Source of the DNA: Isoetes taiwanensis
Lineage: Eukaryota; Streptophyta; Lycopodiopsida; Isoetales; Isoetaceae
DNA length: 64,000 nucleotides
Assembly: GCA_021234155.1 (NCBI GenBank)
Contig: JAJEKV010000003.1
Coordinates: 12,955,819-13,019,818, forward strand
Direction: 5' to 3'
The notes beneath the pieces were generated by a model that was given only the letters and a program-made list of their open reading frames with translations, ran no database searches and had not been told where the DNA came from. Positions 34,743-45,700 of this stretch are shown one piece after another. The position numbers and the translations under genes were made by a program. Position 1 is the stretch's first letter. Every line of letters begins with the position of its first letter.

Positions 34743-35930
34743 TTCGAGACTTGCAGATTGCAGCACTTTGCAGATATTCAGACTTTGTTGCAGTGGGCTC
34801 AGTGATGCGGACTTGCCATTCAGACTTGCGGATTTCTCTGCTCCGGCTCATGATGGCCGCATCGATGGTACTCAGGCAAGCAGATGCACACAAGATAAGG
34901 AATATTTGATCACATCATACATAGCAGTGGAACTCAGATCGATTTTATTAGCTTCGCCAAGGCTGGCCAATCTAGGAAAAGAAAGCTTCGGCATAAAGCA
35001 TTTTAATATAAAACAGGATTTCCCTCTGCAGCAAAGTGCTTGTGAATTGCAGGACAGCCAAGCTTCGTATTTCCATTATCATCCCTACCAGCTCTGTGAG
35101 AAACCTGCCTCATTCATCTTCACCCGCTTCATTCATCTTCCTTCCAATAAACCAAGATAATACAACTGTGCAGAAAAGCATACCTAAGCTCGATTCTGTG
35201 AGCCGCCCTAGCTCGATTCTGTGAGCCGCAAGTTAGGGTTAGCGATTAGGGTTAGGTTAAGGTTAGATGTGAAATTGATTTGTTTTACTTAACTTTAATG
35301 GTTTAGTTATGCAATGCATTTTTTCTTGGTTAATTGAATTTGTTTGCATATTGCCCCTTTAGGCAACACTTCCACAACATTATTGAATGTCATCGGACGT
35401 GAAGCTAGTCTTAAATACGGCGGTCGCCCAATTTCACACTTATATGTCCCTCTCGATAACCTATTACAATACTTGGGTATGTGCAGGAAAATAGCTTTAA
35501 TCCCAGAAGAGCCCAGAAAAGTCTCCCAGCTGATGAGGAATTGCAGTCACATAACATACGGATGGATATTTGGAACTTTAACATTGTCAAAACATTAAAT
35601 TTACTTTCAATTGCTATATGAAAACTTTGAAACATGTTTGATGTTTTAATGAAATTATGTAAAATTTTAATGTCATTAAAGTTGTTCTAGTTCATCTTAT
35701 TGTGCACAATATGCTCTTAGAACCATGTATTCTAGACAGTAGCTACCATTTGAGATATATATGGACTTACGGAAAGTCCATATATAATGAAATTGTGCTT
35801 AATTACATTTGGCTTAGAACCACACATAGCAATTTATGTTTTTGTGCAAGATTAGACCGTTATTATGTTGGCATTGACAAAATGTTTGACAAGCATTATT
35901 GGCCTGTGCTGAGTCAGCACGTTAAGTTTC

Positions 35931-36130
35931 TGTTGAAGTTTTCAGTTAGGGTTTCTTTCGTAGCCATGTTTGGCATGTCTCAGATTAGATGGAGCTGCCG
36001 TGATTTGCTCCAAACATCAAGGAGCTCGGTTGGGAAGTGCTATTCTGATCACCGAGCTCTATGTATAAAGGCAGCTCTTATTTTGAATACAACTGTTGTT
36101 CTTCTTGTGCTAATTTTCTTAGTGTTAATA
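35931..36130 (+). repeat. 5' LTR of Copia element 2
   Basis: Starts TGTTGAAGTTTTCAG and ends GTTAATA directly before the primer-binding site. It contains a TATA box (TATAAAG, 36064-36070) about 65 bp before the LTR end, as expected for an LTR promoter. The matching 3' LTR is not present, so the start is judged from TG and context. Confidence 0.6.
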
Positions 36131-36142
36131 TGGTATCAGAGC
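36131..36142 (+). other. Primer-binding site of Copia element 2
   Basis: TGGTATCAGAGC, complementary to initiator tRNA-Met, immediately 3' of the LTR. Confidence 0.85.
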
Positions 36143-36186
36143 GGCACGATCCAAGTGCGCTTCTATGCTGACAGAAATCTAAGAAG

Positions 36187-37473
36187 ATGGGAAGAATTGA
36201 GAAGCTGTCTCATGCCAATGAATTCTACTGGTTCAACAAAGTACGTGGGAAATTGTCTGCCAAAGGGCTTTGGCATGTGGTGTCTGGAGATGAACCAAGA
36301 CCGGTTATCTCTTCAAGGGCACTGAAAGCTCGCACTGCTGCTCAGATCGTAAAAGGTGCTACTTCGACTGACAGCAAGGATGACTCAGGAGAAATGGAAG
36401 CAGAGAAGCAGGCTTTGCTCAAATGGCTACAGAAGGATTGGGAAGCCAAAAATCGTATGATAAGATATTTGGATGACACCATGATAGCCCAGGTTGAAGG
36501 TGCTGAGAGTGCGAAGGCTGCTTGGGATCAATTGATTTCGATTTACAAAAGGAAGCATTTTTCACAACAGGCAAATCTTTATTCAGTGATTTTTACCACA
36601 AAGCTTAAAGATTGTGCATCAGCAGAGGAATTCATATCAAAACTCAAAGCTGCTGCCCTGCAACTCAAAGGTATGGAGAAAGGCCTTGAGGACGATTTGC
36701 TGGTTGGAACTTTGATGCTTGGACTTCCACCATCTTTCAACAATGTCAAAAATGTAATAGGTGCAGCTGAACATGTAGAATTGGAATGGGCTTGTCAGCA
36801 AATTCTCATGGAAGAAAAGAATCAGATACGAGTTGTAAAGGACAACTCGGCCCAAAGTGGACAAGCGCTTGTTGGAAGGATGGAGTCTGGTGACACAAGA
36901 AAGTGTTACAACTGTAACAAGACATGGCATATTGCCAAAGACTGCACAGAACCTGATAAAAGAAAGAAGAAACATAAGAAACAGTCTGAGAAAGAGGAAC
37001 CGAAAAAGAAAGGAAAGTCCTCACATGGCCATGCTCACAAAGCTGTCAAAGAGTCTTCAGAAGACTCCGATGGATCTTCCAGCAGTGATTCCATGGTATC
37101 AGCCACTAGAGCCTTTTTGGCAGCAAGCGAAGATGTTGAACAAGGAAAAACCACCAGCATTTTGGTTAAGGTATTTCTCTATTTCTTGTGGCTTTTTACA
37201 TGGTTACATAAAAGTGCTGCAATCATGTATTATGTCTTAAGAGATCTCCTTGATTCTTACAAGAAAAGCTCTTGGGAAAACTATTTGCACCATGGACTGC
37301 TTGCAGAAACATCATTTGGTGTCTGGTATCTTGACTCTGGGGCAAGTGATCACATGACGAGCAAAAAGCACTTGTTTAATGATCTTTCCTTCCTTCCTTC
37401 GCATAATAATACTATATCTTCTTCGCCATTCAAAGGCATTGCCCGCTTGCGAAACACATCTGACGCATTTTAG
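36187..37473 (+). CDS. Copia gag-protease, truncated
   Basis: A 428-codon frame starting 45 nt after the PBS. Residues 1-210 form the UBN2-type gag (GLWHVVSGDEPRP, AAWDQLISIYKRKHFSQQ, MLGLPPSFNNVKN). One CCHC knuckle, CYNCNKTWHIAKDC, has Thr where the family has Gly. A Lys/Glu/Ser-rich linker follows, and then the protease motif VWYLDSGASDHMT near residue 380. Between linker and protease lies a hydrophobic stretch (LYFLWLFTWLHKS) that starts at a GTATTT site and may be an intron or insertion. The frame ends at 37473 and no integrase, RT or RNase H follows: a LINE lies immediately downstream. The gag frame itself is open and well preserved. Confidence 0.75.
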   Translation: MGRIEKLSHANEFYWFNKVRGKLSAKGLWHVVSGDEPRPVISSRALKARTAAQIVKGATSTDSKDDSGEMEAEKQALLKWLQKDWEAKNRMIRYLDDTMIAQVEGAESAKAAWDQLISIYKRKHFSQQANLYSVIFTTKLKDCASAEEFISKLKAAALQLKGMEKGLEDDLLVGTLMLGLPPSFNNVKNVIGAAEHVELEWACQQILMEEKNQIRVVKDNSAQSGQALVGRMESGDTRKCYNCNKTWHIAKDCTEPDKRKKKHKKQSEKEEPKKKGKSSHGHAHKAVKESSEDSDGSSSSDSMVSATRAFLAASEDVEQGKTTSILVKVFLYFLWLFTWLHKSAAIMYYVLRDLLDSYKKSSWENYLHHGLLAETSFGVWYLDSGASDHMTSKKHLFNDLSFLPSHNNTISSSPFKGIARLRNTSDAF

Positions 37474-37674
37474 TGGACAAATTATATTACTTTATTCAAT
37501 TTAACTTGCACGACAAAAGCAAGCTTTGCAAATGTTGTTATTTTTCTTCTTATATGGTCTCTTCTGCAGTGTAAATTGCTTTGCACTTGCAATTTAGTGT
37601 GTTTTGCCCAACTAACTGTGGTTCTTGGTTCCGTGGAAGCAAAATTGTCATGGTTGTTCTTCAGCTGTATCGTA
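37474..37674. other. Short non-coding gap between Copia element 2 and LINE 2
   Basis: No feature recognised. It is the break point where the Copia sequence stops and flank of the LINE begins. Confidence 0.5.
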
Positions 37675-37739
37675 AATATAATAATAATAATAATGTATTG
37701 ATCATGCCCTTTAGGACCTTGAGGTCATAGAGCAACAAA

Positions 37740-40700
37740 TTACATATTTCTGTTTGACTGTAGATGAATTAAAAATAGTCTATGTGACTCCACTGTCTTG
37801 AGATAACAACCTAGCTTTTGTGGATCCAAATCTAAGAGAGTATGGAAATTACGAAAATTAATATCAAATTTGTCCCTGAGTTCTGCGTATGCTATGCATG
37901 TTAGGAACACATGCTCTTCGTCTTCAATATCCTCGTTTGTGCACAACGAGCAAATACGTTCTTCCCTTGGAATGCCAGACCATCTACCCATCTCTATTTG
38001 AAGTTTATGTGAGCCCGTGCGGTATCTTGCAATGGTTTGCTTCAAGTGTCGCGGGATATCTGCATGAAGATACACAAGCATCGTATTCACCTCCTTCATA
38101 TAGTAAGCCATTTTTGTGCCAGGATCAGCCCAAATCCATTGCAATACTAGTGACTGCACCATGTCTCGCACCCCTATTTCTGAGTCTGGCCAACTTGTGC
38201 TGTTCAGCCCCCAACTATCCGCCCACTCCAATACATCTTTATACCAGCCCATACTTGTGGAGGCTTCCATGGCTTTCTTCGGGATCCGATCATCATCCAT
38301 CCTGTGTACCCTATTGACAAAAGTTATAGTCTGGATCAATGCCTCCGCTTCCAGAGGTAATAAACCTGCTTCTGCTAGCATAATAGGATAGGGTGTTTGC
38401 TGTTTGATGCCCATCTCCTCTTGTAAAAATATCTTCTGGATATTCTCGATCTATTTCCATACAGTAATACTGTTTGGACCAATGTTTTGAAAAGCATTCT
38501 CTTCAAACCCTAGTCTTGTAACGATGCTTTACGGCAGCATCTGAGCATGCCATACAAAGCCGTTTTCCCTCCAGCTGCACGTTTCTTAATACACTCTTTC
38601 CATTTATATTTCGCACTGAACTCAAGACCAAGATACTTATAATGACTTACAGTTTCCAAAACTTCTTCATTGTAGGTGAAAAGCGGCCTGTTTACTGTTC
38701 CGCAGATCATGATCTTGGATTTAGATAGATTAACTTTCATTTTCTTCTCCACGCAAAACTCGCTCAGTGTTACTAAATGTTCTTGGAGCTCATTCGGTGT
38801 GGCTGCCAGCAGCACCACATCATCTGCATAGAGTAACAATTAGATTACATAGTCTCCAAGACGAGTCCCTATAAGCCCTTTCTGTTCGAGCCATGATTGC
38901 AATTCATCTATGTACAATCCAAAGAGCGTGGGCGACAACGGACAGCCCTGCCTAACTCCTATTGTGCTTTGGATCTCTGTTGGGTTATCTGCTAACCGAA
39001 CTCTAACTTCTTTGTAGAGTTGAGACACTGCACCCATAAGTGAGATGGGGACACCAATCTCTTTCATCCGATTGCCCAATTCATTTCTTGGAACAGTATC
39101 AAAGGCTTTTGAGAAGTCAATGAAAGCAAGGAACAATGCCTTATTCAGTTTCTTAGCCTGTTCAATGAGCACCTTCAAAGCAAGAGCGTGATCCAGAGTA
39201 CTGTGCATTCTCCGAAACCATGCTTGGCATGTAGCTCTTGCACCAGTGGCATCTGCCCATGTGCTTAGTTTCTGCTCTAGAAGGCAGCCTAGTAGTTTAG
39301 AGTAAACACTTCCTACCATGATTGTACGGTAATTGCAAACATCTGTTCTTGTACCTGATTTGTGCACTGGGACGACCTTGTTTAATTGCCAGGACCTTGG
39401 CAAACCTTCCTTGACAGCAGCATTCATGTGATTGGTTAGGATCTGGAGGAGTTTTTCATCGCCCCACTTCAGCAGCTCTGCGCACATCCCTTCAAGATCC
39501 GCAGCCTTCCCATTCTGCATATGCTCCAAGGCAAAGCTTACCTCTGTTATTGTGAAAAGATCTTCCTGCACCGCTGTAAGGTCCATCTTTGGTGCATTTT
39601 CGCAGTGATACAGGGACCGTACTAGTTGCAGGAGATCTCCTTCATTCAACGATTGGTGTTCAGTGTGACCTCTGAGTTTATTCCAGAAAGTTTTAGGGTG
39701 CTTGTGGAGCCAGTATCCAAGATCCGATTGCCTTTTCGATTCATAAGCCCTCTTCTTGCTTCTTAAGAGCTGTTTATACCATTTTAGCTTCACCTTAATT
39801 CTTGCAGGCAATTTGGCTCTTGCTGCAGAACATTCGGCATCCCACCATGAGTTACACGGTACTCCTACCTTCCTCTGTCTGGTGTATCCAAAACAATGTT
39901 CTGCTTCTCTCTTTATGGTGTCCGTGAGCAGGGTAGAATCAGCAGCTAATTCTCCACTCCATGTGATGCTATCTAAAGCCTGAGATAAGCATCTCTGGAA
40001 AACCTTCTGTTTCGTGTGGTCTAACTTTAGCCTGGGTCTGAAACAGATGGGTGCTCTTGTTTCATGCAGTTCTACTTTCAAATCAAAACATATGCTTACA
40101 TGATCTGATTCTGGCACTTTGTTGCGGAATTCCAATCGTTTTAGTATGTTACTATCATCAGGTGATATGAGCAAATAGTCTACAATACTTTCCCCCATCG
40201 GTGTAATGCAAGTGCTGGTATTCGTGTGCTTGAATTTCTCTATTCCATTCATGATTTTCAGGCCACAAGCGGTACCAAAGTCTAACAGCTTATCTCCCAT
40301 GGTATTCCTTATCTGATCCGTGGATTGGCATTTGAAGCTCTCATCGTCTTCTTCCATTAGGAGCGGGTCACCTTCTTGCATGTAAGAAACAGTCTGCATC
40401 CCTTTAGTTCTAGCATTAAAATCACCTACAATTATGACTGCTCCCTGATCTTTGTACGTAAGCACTTCTTTACTGAGATTGTGGAGCGGATTATCCCTGT
40501 CCATCCCTGCTTGATTATAAACAGCCATGTTTAAAGGGGCATAATAGCATGCTGCTACATACACCAATTGATTTTCCAGTTCTATTTGCAGCCACATGTG
40601 CTGTTTAAATTCATGCTCTGCTATGACTTTGATGCGATCAGCAATGCCCTTTCTAGCATATGCTGCCAGTCCACCATAACCTCGTCCCACACCATGCTCC

Positions 40701-40873
40701 TTTCTGTTCCATACAGATCCAACTGTAATGAAATTTGGTATGTCTGGAAGAGGTCTCGTTTGATGCTCCCATGTTTCAAGGAAGAGAAGTACGTCAATTG
40801 TGCTCAGCATATCCATGTTTGCCAATATTTTCTCTTGAGAAAGCCCGTGTATGTTCCATGACAGCAGCCTCAA
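37740..40873 (-). pseudogene. LINE 2 ORF2: endonuclease and reverse transcriptase
   Basis: Starts MRLLSWNIHGLSQEK at 40873. Endonuclease motifs are LFLETWEHQTR, VIIVGDFNARTKG, SIVDYLLISPDD and ESDHVSICFDL. RT motifs are FLAFIDFSKAFDTVPRNEL, GVRQGCPLSPTLFGLYIDEL, then TAA at about 38841, then LLYADDVVLLAATPNELQ in the same frame, and VNLSKSKIMIC. After a stop near 38510 the frame changes, and 38414-37740 carries ALIQTITFVNRVHRMDDDRI and a Cys/His motif, ICSLCTNEDIEDEEHVFLTC (CxxC...HxxxxC). The single nonsense codon just before YADD and one frameshift inactivate an otherwise complete enzyme. The RT differs strongly from the L1-type copy in this window. Confidence 0.8.
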
Positions 40874-40885
40874 GGCCCCAATTCC

Positions 40886-41581
40886 CTATTCTTTCTTCCT
40901 TTTGGTCACTACTGCCTTTCCATTTCTATCCAGATATGCAACAAACCCCTCTGATCTGGCATCTTTTACTTTTGCCCATTCTCTTTTCCTAACTTCCAAC
41001 TGTGCAGGAGTTAAGTCCATGTCTATCCAGATTTTCTGACCTTTTAGTGCACTTCTATTTTGCAAAACCCTATTTCGAGCTTCCTCTGTGCTGAATTTGA
41101 CTAGAATTGGTCTATTGTAGTTTGCTGGCTTACCAAGTCTTCTGCAGTGAATGGCTTGAGGCTCATGTAAATGCATGATCTCCTTAAAGAAATGTGCAAT
41201 AACTTGGTTGACATCTTCATCTTCCTGTTCTATCAGACCAGAGATTTTCAGATTTGTTGCCCTGGTTTGTTCTTCCAACCTTTCTGCTGAGAGACGTTCA
41301 TGGTGCAGATCCATTTGTGTTTTAGTGGCATTGGCTACCAAATCAGCAAGTTGGGTCTGCAGATCGTTTATGGTTTCTTGCAGATTAACGGATGATTCTT
41401 CAGTCCTAGGTTGGAGAACTTTGAGCTCCGCTTTCAATTCCCTGTTCTGAGTACTCAGATCCAGCACCAAACTTCTTAGTTGGGCCATTTCCGCCCTGAT
41501 CTCCTTCAACAGCAGATATACCTCATCGGCATCGCTAGGGTCACCCCGGGAGGGAGACCCAGTTTTCTTGCTTCTGGTCAT
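40886..41581 (-). CDS. LINE 2 ORF1: coiled-coil RNA-binding protein
   Basis: A 231-codon frame from ATG at 41581 (MTRSKKTGSPSRG); the frame is also open further upstream. Residues 15-110 form a long heptad-rich coiled coil (RAEMAQLRSLVLDLSTQNRE). Residues 115-210 look like the RNA-recognition and C-terminal parts of animal L1 ORF1p (transposase_22): TNLKISGLIEQEDEDVNQVI, HCRRLGKPANYNRPILVKFS and EARNRVLQNRSALKGQKIWI. The frame appears intact. Known role of the family: trimeric nucleic-acid chaperone binding LINE RNA. This architecture differs from the DUF4283-type ORF1 usual in plant L1 elements. Confidence 0.7.
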   Translation of the reverse strand: MTRSKKTGSPSRGDPSDADEVYLLLKEIRAEMAQLRSLVLDLSTQNRELKAELKVLQPRTEESSVNLQETINDLQTQLADLVANATKTQMDLHHERLSAERLEEQTRATNLKISGLIEQEDEDVNQVIAHFFKEIMHLHEPQAIHCRRLGKPANYNRPILVKFSTEEARNRVLQNRSALKGQKIWIDMDLTPAQLEVRKREWAKVKDARSEGFVAYLDRNGKAVVTKRKKE

Positions 41582-41757
41582 ACGAAACGACCAGCCGCTA
41601 TAACAATCGCCTACAATCGCCTTTGATATAAGCAAAGTGCCATCGTTACAAGATTCTATGGCAAATAAACAAGTGCCTATACATTTGTAAGTTGAACTGC
41701 AAGGGATTGCATGTAGCAAGAGGAGGCATGCAAGATCAATGGACATGAACTGGTCCC

Positions 41758-41985
41758 CTAGCACCATTCATGGCAGTTCCCATTAAGGCCAAGTGCATCA
41801 ATGACTTCTATGTTCATAATATGACTAGTCTCTTTGGTTAATTCACACGTTAACACAAGCACATTAGAACCTTTTGCAAGTTTTAACATAGTATTATAAT
41901 AATGGTAGGCACAATTTGGCTTCTGGTTCCTGGAATAATATGCAATATGGCACCCAAATGCTTCTGCTCTTTGCACCACAGCCAT
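41758..41985 (-). pseudogene. Hydroxyphenylpyruvate/glyoxylate reductase exon relic
   Basis: Reads MAVVQRAEAFGCHIAYYSRN, then KLAKGSNVLVLTCELTKETS and HIMNIEVIDALGLNG. This is the NAD-binding domain of D-isomer-specific 2-hydroxyacid dehydrogenases of the plant HPR type (family: GLGRIGxAVAKRAEAFGC...YYSR..K...L..L..NSDVLVVACxLTxETxHIVNxEVIDALGxxGxxINI). The glycine-rich start of the Rossmann motif is replaced by a short duplication (GAGCAGTCCAAGAAT twice), and after DALG the frame is lost (expected INIxRGxxVDE; another frame reads ARGPVH). No other exons recognised. It lies just upstream of LINE 2. Confidence 0.75.
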
Positions 41986-42528
41986 TCTTGGACTGCTCTA
42001 TTCATTCTTGGACTGCTCTATTTGCCAATCAGTCTGGTTCTCTTGGGTTTGTTGTAATAGTTCTTAGGGATACGGGGTAACAATATCTTCATTTTTAATG
42101 TTTGGTGCTTCAAACCATTGCTTTTCTCAACCAATCTATTTAATGGTTCCAACCATTGTTTCTTTATAACACTTACCTTATGGTACCCATTGTTTAAAGG
42201 CTATTGTCCCAGGCTACCACGGTACCTCAATGCTTCAATTCTCTTCTTGCTATCGTGTCCATAGCTTTTCCCTCAGTCTTGGGTGAGCCTAATAACCCAC
42301 CCCTAAGAAACAATACTGCCTAGTTAGGAAAACATAAATCCACGGTCTACCATTCTTGCATAGAATGCGTAACCCAAATGAAATCCAAAGATCCTACACC
42401 AAGGCTATAGCACAACAACACTCAAAAACTAACAGTCTTACACTAGGCAGCTTTGGCACTAAGAATTGCTCGCATTATCTCGAATAATCATAGTTCAAAC
42501 TGGAAAACAAGTCGAACAAAAGAAATGC
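41986..42528. other. Non-coding stretch
   Basis: No gene recognised. A 19-21-bp duplication (ATTCATTCTTGGACTGCTCT) lies near 41980-42020. Confidence 0.4.
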
Positions 42529-42565
42529 TCGCGGCGGCCTTGGCCGCCGCGATAAATTTCTTGTA
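42523..42565. repeat. GC-rich hairpin motif, copy 1
   Basis: AAATGCTCGCGGCGGCCTTG and GCCGCCGCGATAAATTTCTTGTA-like continuation form a conserved block of about 42 bp, also present at 58412-58454 with three substitutions. Its core GCGGCGGCC-TT-GGCCGCCGC is an inverted repeat with 9-bp arms in an otherwise AT-rich setting. Confidence 0.8.
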
Positions 42566-42701
42566 TAATAAACAACATCATGAGAATGTGTAAAAAAAAT
42601 GAAAATTTATTTGAGCACATGGGAATTGTAATTACCATTTTGGTTGCTTAAAATGCAAGGTACCCATTTTTTTGGGGCATTGTATTTCTTGTCACGTCAA
42701 T
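42564..42701. repeat. Dispersed repeat, copy 1
   Basis: From TATAATAAACAACATCATG to GGGGCATTGTATTTC this matches 63882-64000 almost perfectly; the second copy lacks five bases after TTTTGGTT. The repeat runs off the end of the window in the second copy. Confidence 0.85.
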
Positions 42702-45700
42702 TCCAAGTTGGTTCTCTAGGGGAGGGTGCCCATATATGCCGCAGTTAGTCTTAGAACTTTCGTAACTCTAGATTCCTGTATCAATTTTGGACAAATGAGA
42801 CATCATTCGAAAGAAGACGAGCTCGCCTATCTATCGCTGAAAAAAAAAATCAAATTTGGAGTTTCTGAGAAGAAGTTACGAGCCTTGAAAGTAGGGTAGG
42901 TTGCCTGCCCATCTCCCCGCACCAATTGCCCATCCACTGCACACCAAGTAGCCATCAATTGTTTTTGAGGATTCCTGAGGAGACTGCAGTGCCAACACAT
43001 ATGAAAAGAAAGCTCTTGAAGAGGGCTTTCAGATGCACCAATCCACGTGTCATCCGACATTGGTGGAGAAAGTTACACACAGTTGAAGGGCAAGGTATGC
43101 GCAATACAGGGTGATAGGGCTGCGGGATCAGTGGGCAAGAGTGCGGAATTGAGTTGCGCAGTAGCTGGGCACTGTGCTGATAGTGGACACCCTCCCCTAC
43201 ATTTTATGCATGCTTGTTGATGCATTCCTTTTCTTTTATAGCTACGATAAAGAAAGTGGCTCCATAATAATCTACCATAAGTGGGGAGTCTAAATTAAAT
43301 GATAGAAGACATGTTTTTGTTCGTCTTGATTTGGACTCAAAAAATCATGTAAGGGGACCTTTTTCTTGGTAAACTTGTTAAGATAACCACAAATTTTGTT
43401 TTGAGTCGATATAGATTTGCATTATCTTGAAAGGGAGTTTTAAGAAAAGTGTCAAAGAGAATTCTTGGAATGCACTTGGGACTATTCCTTTGCCCAACAT
43501 TTCGGTTTGGAGTTTGCATTATCTTTTCATCCATGTTATAAATGGGAATCATTAATTTGTATCGTCAGAGAATAGAATTTGTATATGTTCAAGTTATTAA
43601 CCAAACTGAATCATTTTAACTATTGTTATGGATGTACAAACTGAATATGAGAGTTGCAAAATGTGGTGTGTTGTAATGGGGCACAAGGCACAGTAAGGGT
43701 ACCCTCTTTTTATTTAAAAATAGGAATAGAATAGAATAGAAAAAGGGCAATTGGAAAAAGGGGGGTTCACATAGTTTGAGTGACCTAGAAGGATTTATTT
43801 TGGGCATGAACCATACATATACTCTTACCTATAGAGTTTTTTTAGGTGGCTTTGGTATAATATGCGACTGAAACTGGGGTTTTTGGAGGATTTTTAAGGC
43901 GTATATAAGGGGGTTTCCGGCAACCCCTGGCATGCACACGAGATACCCCCATAGGATAGGTGCATCTTCCGGGATTAAGACGAAGCAACACAAATATATC
44001 ATCACAAGGCCATTGCCCAAAGAGAATGAAGAGCATCCATAAGGTCATATGTCCTCATGGATGTTGCCAATGTGGCATGACGTAAAAATAATATCTGCCT
44101 GTCTTAACGCAAAGTTGCAATTGAGCAAAAACGAGAACAATATGGAGTTTTGGAAAGGTGATTTTTTCACTCTAATGTCATGGATAAATAATAACGACTA
44201 AAACTTGCCAACATTTCTATGGTAGTTATCAAAAGCTAAAAAAGATTCCCCAACATAACTAAAGGCAAAAACTTATAATTCGTTAACCTTCTAAGTTACG
44301 GCTATGGAACTTTGGCCTTAAGGGCAACCCTAATGCACAGCAACACATGACTTTTTCTCATGTGCAACTAATTTTCTGGTTGCTCATTGACTATATCCTT
44401 GACTTGCATTCTATATTTTGTAAATCTTAGAGTGACATGGAAATTCCAGTTTGATCCCATTTTGATTTTGGGGAGACGACCTTGGTTGCTTTATATGGAA
44501 TATTGGAAGGAATATTCCATGAAGCAATGGTCCAGATGAAACAATTATATAGATGAAACAACACAACATGATGCATCACTTATAGAAAGAGCAATAAACT
44601 AGGTCTGGTGCAAAGGTAAACCTAGGGTGAAAAAATGTTTAAGCATTTCAAAAGTTTGGCGAAAATAGAGAGTTCCAAGTAAAAGCAAATTTTGCTTCAT
44701 AGTTTGAAGAAGATTTGTTTTAGATTTTGTTTTGAAGATGATGAAAGGGTGGCTCCTTGAAGAGGTTTTGAATCTAAATTTCATTCCTAGAGAATGAGAA
44801 GTTCAAACTTCTTGTAAAATCTAAGTTTATATGCACAAACAATGGACCTTATTGTGAAATGCATTTAGAAACCATGGGTAGGAAAATTGATTTCTTTTCA
44901 TAACTCCAAATATTTTGGTTTGAATCAGTGATTGTCACATGATCTAATGTCAATTCTTGAAGCAAGAAATGAGTCTGTTCCTAGGGAAAGTAATTAAACA
45001 TTTAGAACCTTGAGAGAATGCAATGTGGCTATTCATCCAAGCTCATAATCATTTGCACAAATTCCAACATTACAATTCCTTGCTCTTTTTACACCAATCT
45101 AGCATTTGCCTTGAATTTCTATCCCATGGAATGCCCAGCAATGCTGGGCACTCTTTCTTGTAAACAATAAAGGCATACTTCTCTAAAATGCCACTTGAGG
45201 CACACAAAGCATTTCAAAAGACTTATCAAAACATATATAATGCAGTTTGTGATTTTCCATTGTTTTTGTTTCTCTTGAATTTTTTCGGGCCGTAATCTAT
45301 CATAACATTTTGTTGCCACGTTTTTCTTAAAGGCCTCCGATGTTGTAACCTGTCGCGACCTCCTATGCCGGATCAAGCTGTCCACCGCCAGCAACAAACG
45401 TGGTCAGATCTGTGGAATCCCTGAGCAGCGGCGAACATGACCAGTTCGGGGGGCATGACTCTGTGTGTTGCAGCATGCGGCGGATTTGGGGCAGAAGACC
45501 TATCATTTCTGGAGGTTGCAGGCCGCACGGAAAGGCTTGGTTGCGGTCGATGTTGTCGTGGATGTTGTGGTTTAGGTAATCCAGGACCGGAAGAAAACCA
45601 TCTAGGTTTCATTTTTTATCCTAACATTTTTGCATATAAATCAACTCGGTTGCCGTTTTGCCATATCCTGGATTCGTTCCAACATCTGTGTTTCATTTTG

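Larger units (their letters stand above)
32621..35434. repeat. Dispersed family of interrupted palindromes, AAATTGGGCG-N2-CGCCCAATTT
   Basis: About ten copies of a 20-24-bp inverted repeat lie in 2.8 kb: 32621-32642, 32657-32680, 32711-32732 (perfect 10-bp arms), 32795-32813, 32852-32875, 34048-34071, 34111-34133, 34264-34287, 34398-34420 and 35413-35434. Arms are AAATTGGGCG and its complement; the centre is usually GA, CC, CA or similar. Several are followed by GGCCC-containing sequence. They fall in different reading frames and in non-coding sequence. Not a CRISPR array: spacing is irregular (about 36 bp to over 1 kb). Confidence 0.8.
37675..41600 (-). mobile_element. Second LINE, ORF1/ORF2 type with ATT-repeat tail
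   Basis: A non-LTR retrotransposon on the minus strand, different from the L1-type LINE at 5.9-13.9 kb. ORF1 (41581-40886) and ORF2 (40873-37740) are separated by only 12 bp. The 3' end is a short trinucleotide repeat (on the plus strand, ATAATAATAATAATAAT at 37678-37693) rather than poly(A). The coding region is nearly intact: one in-frame TAA directly before the YADD motif, one stop at the end of the next block and one frame change. No convincing target-site duplication was found. The 5' end lies between 41581 and the host exon at 41758. Confidence 0.8.

Noticed and set aside
35225-35262. TTAGGG-like repeats suggesting telomeric sequence
   Set aside because: Only a few irregular units in unique sequence; the pattern is too short and degenerate for a telomere.
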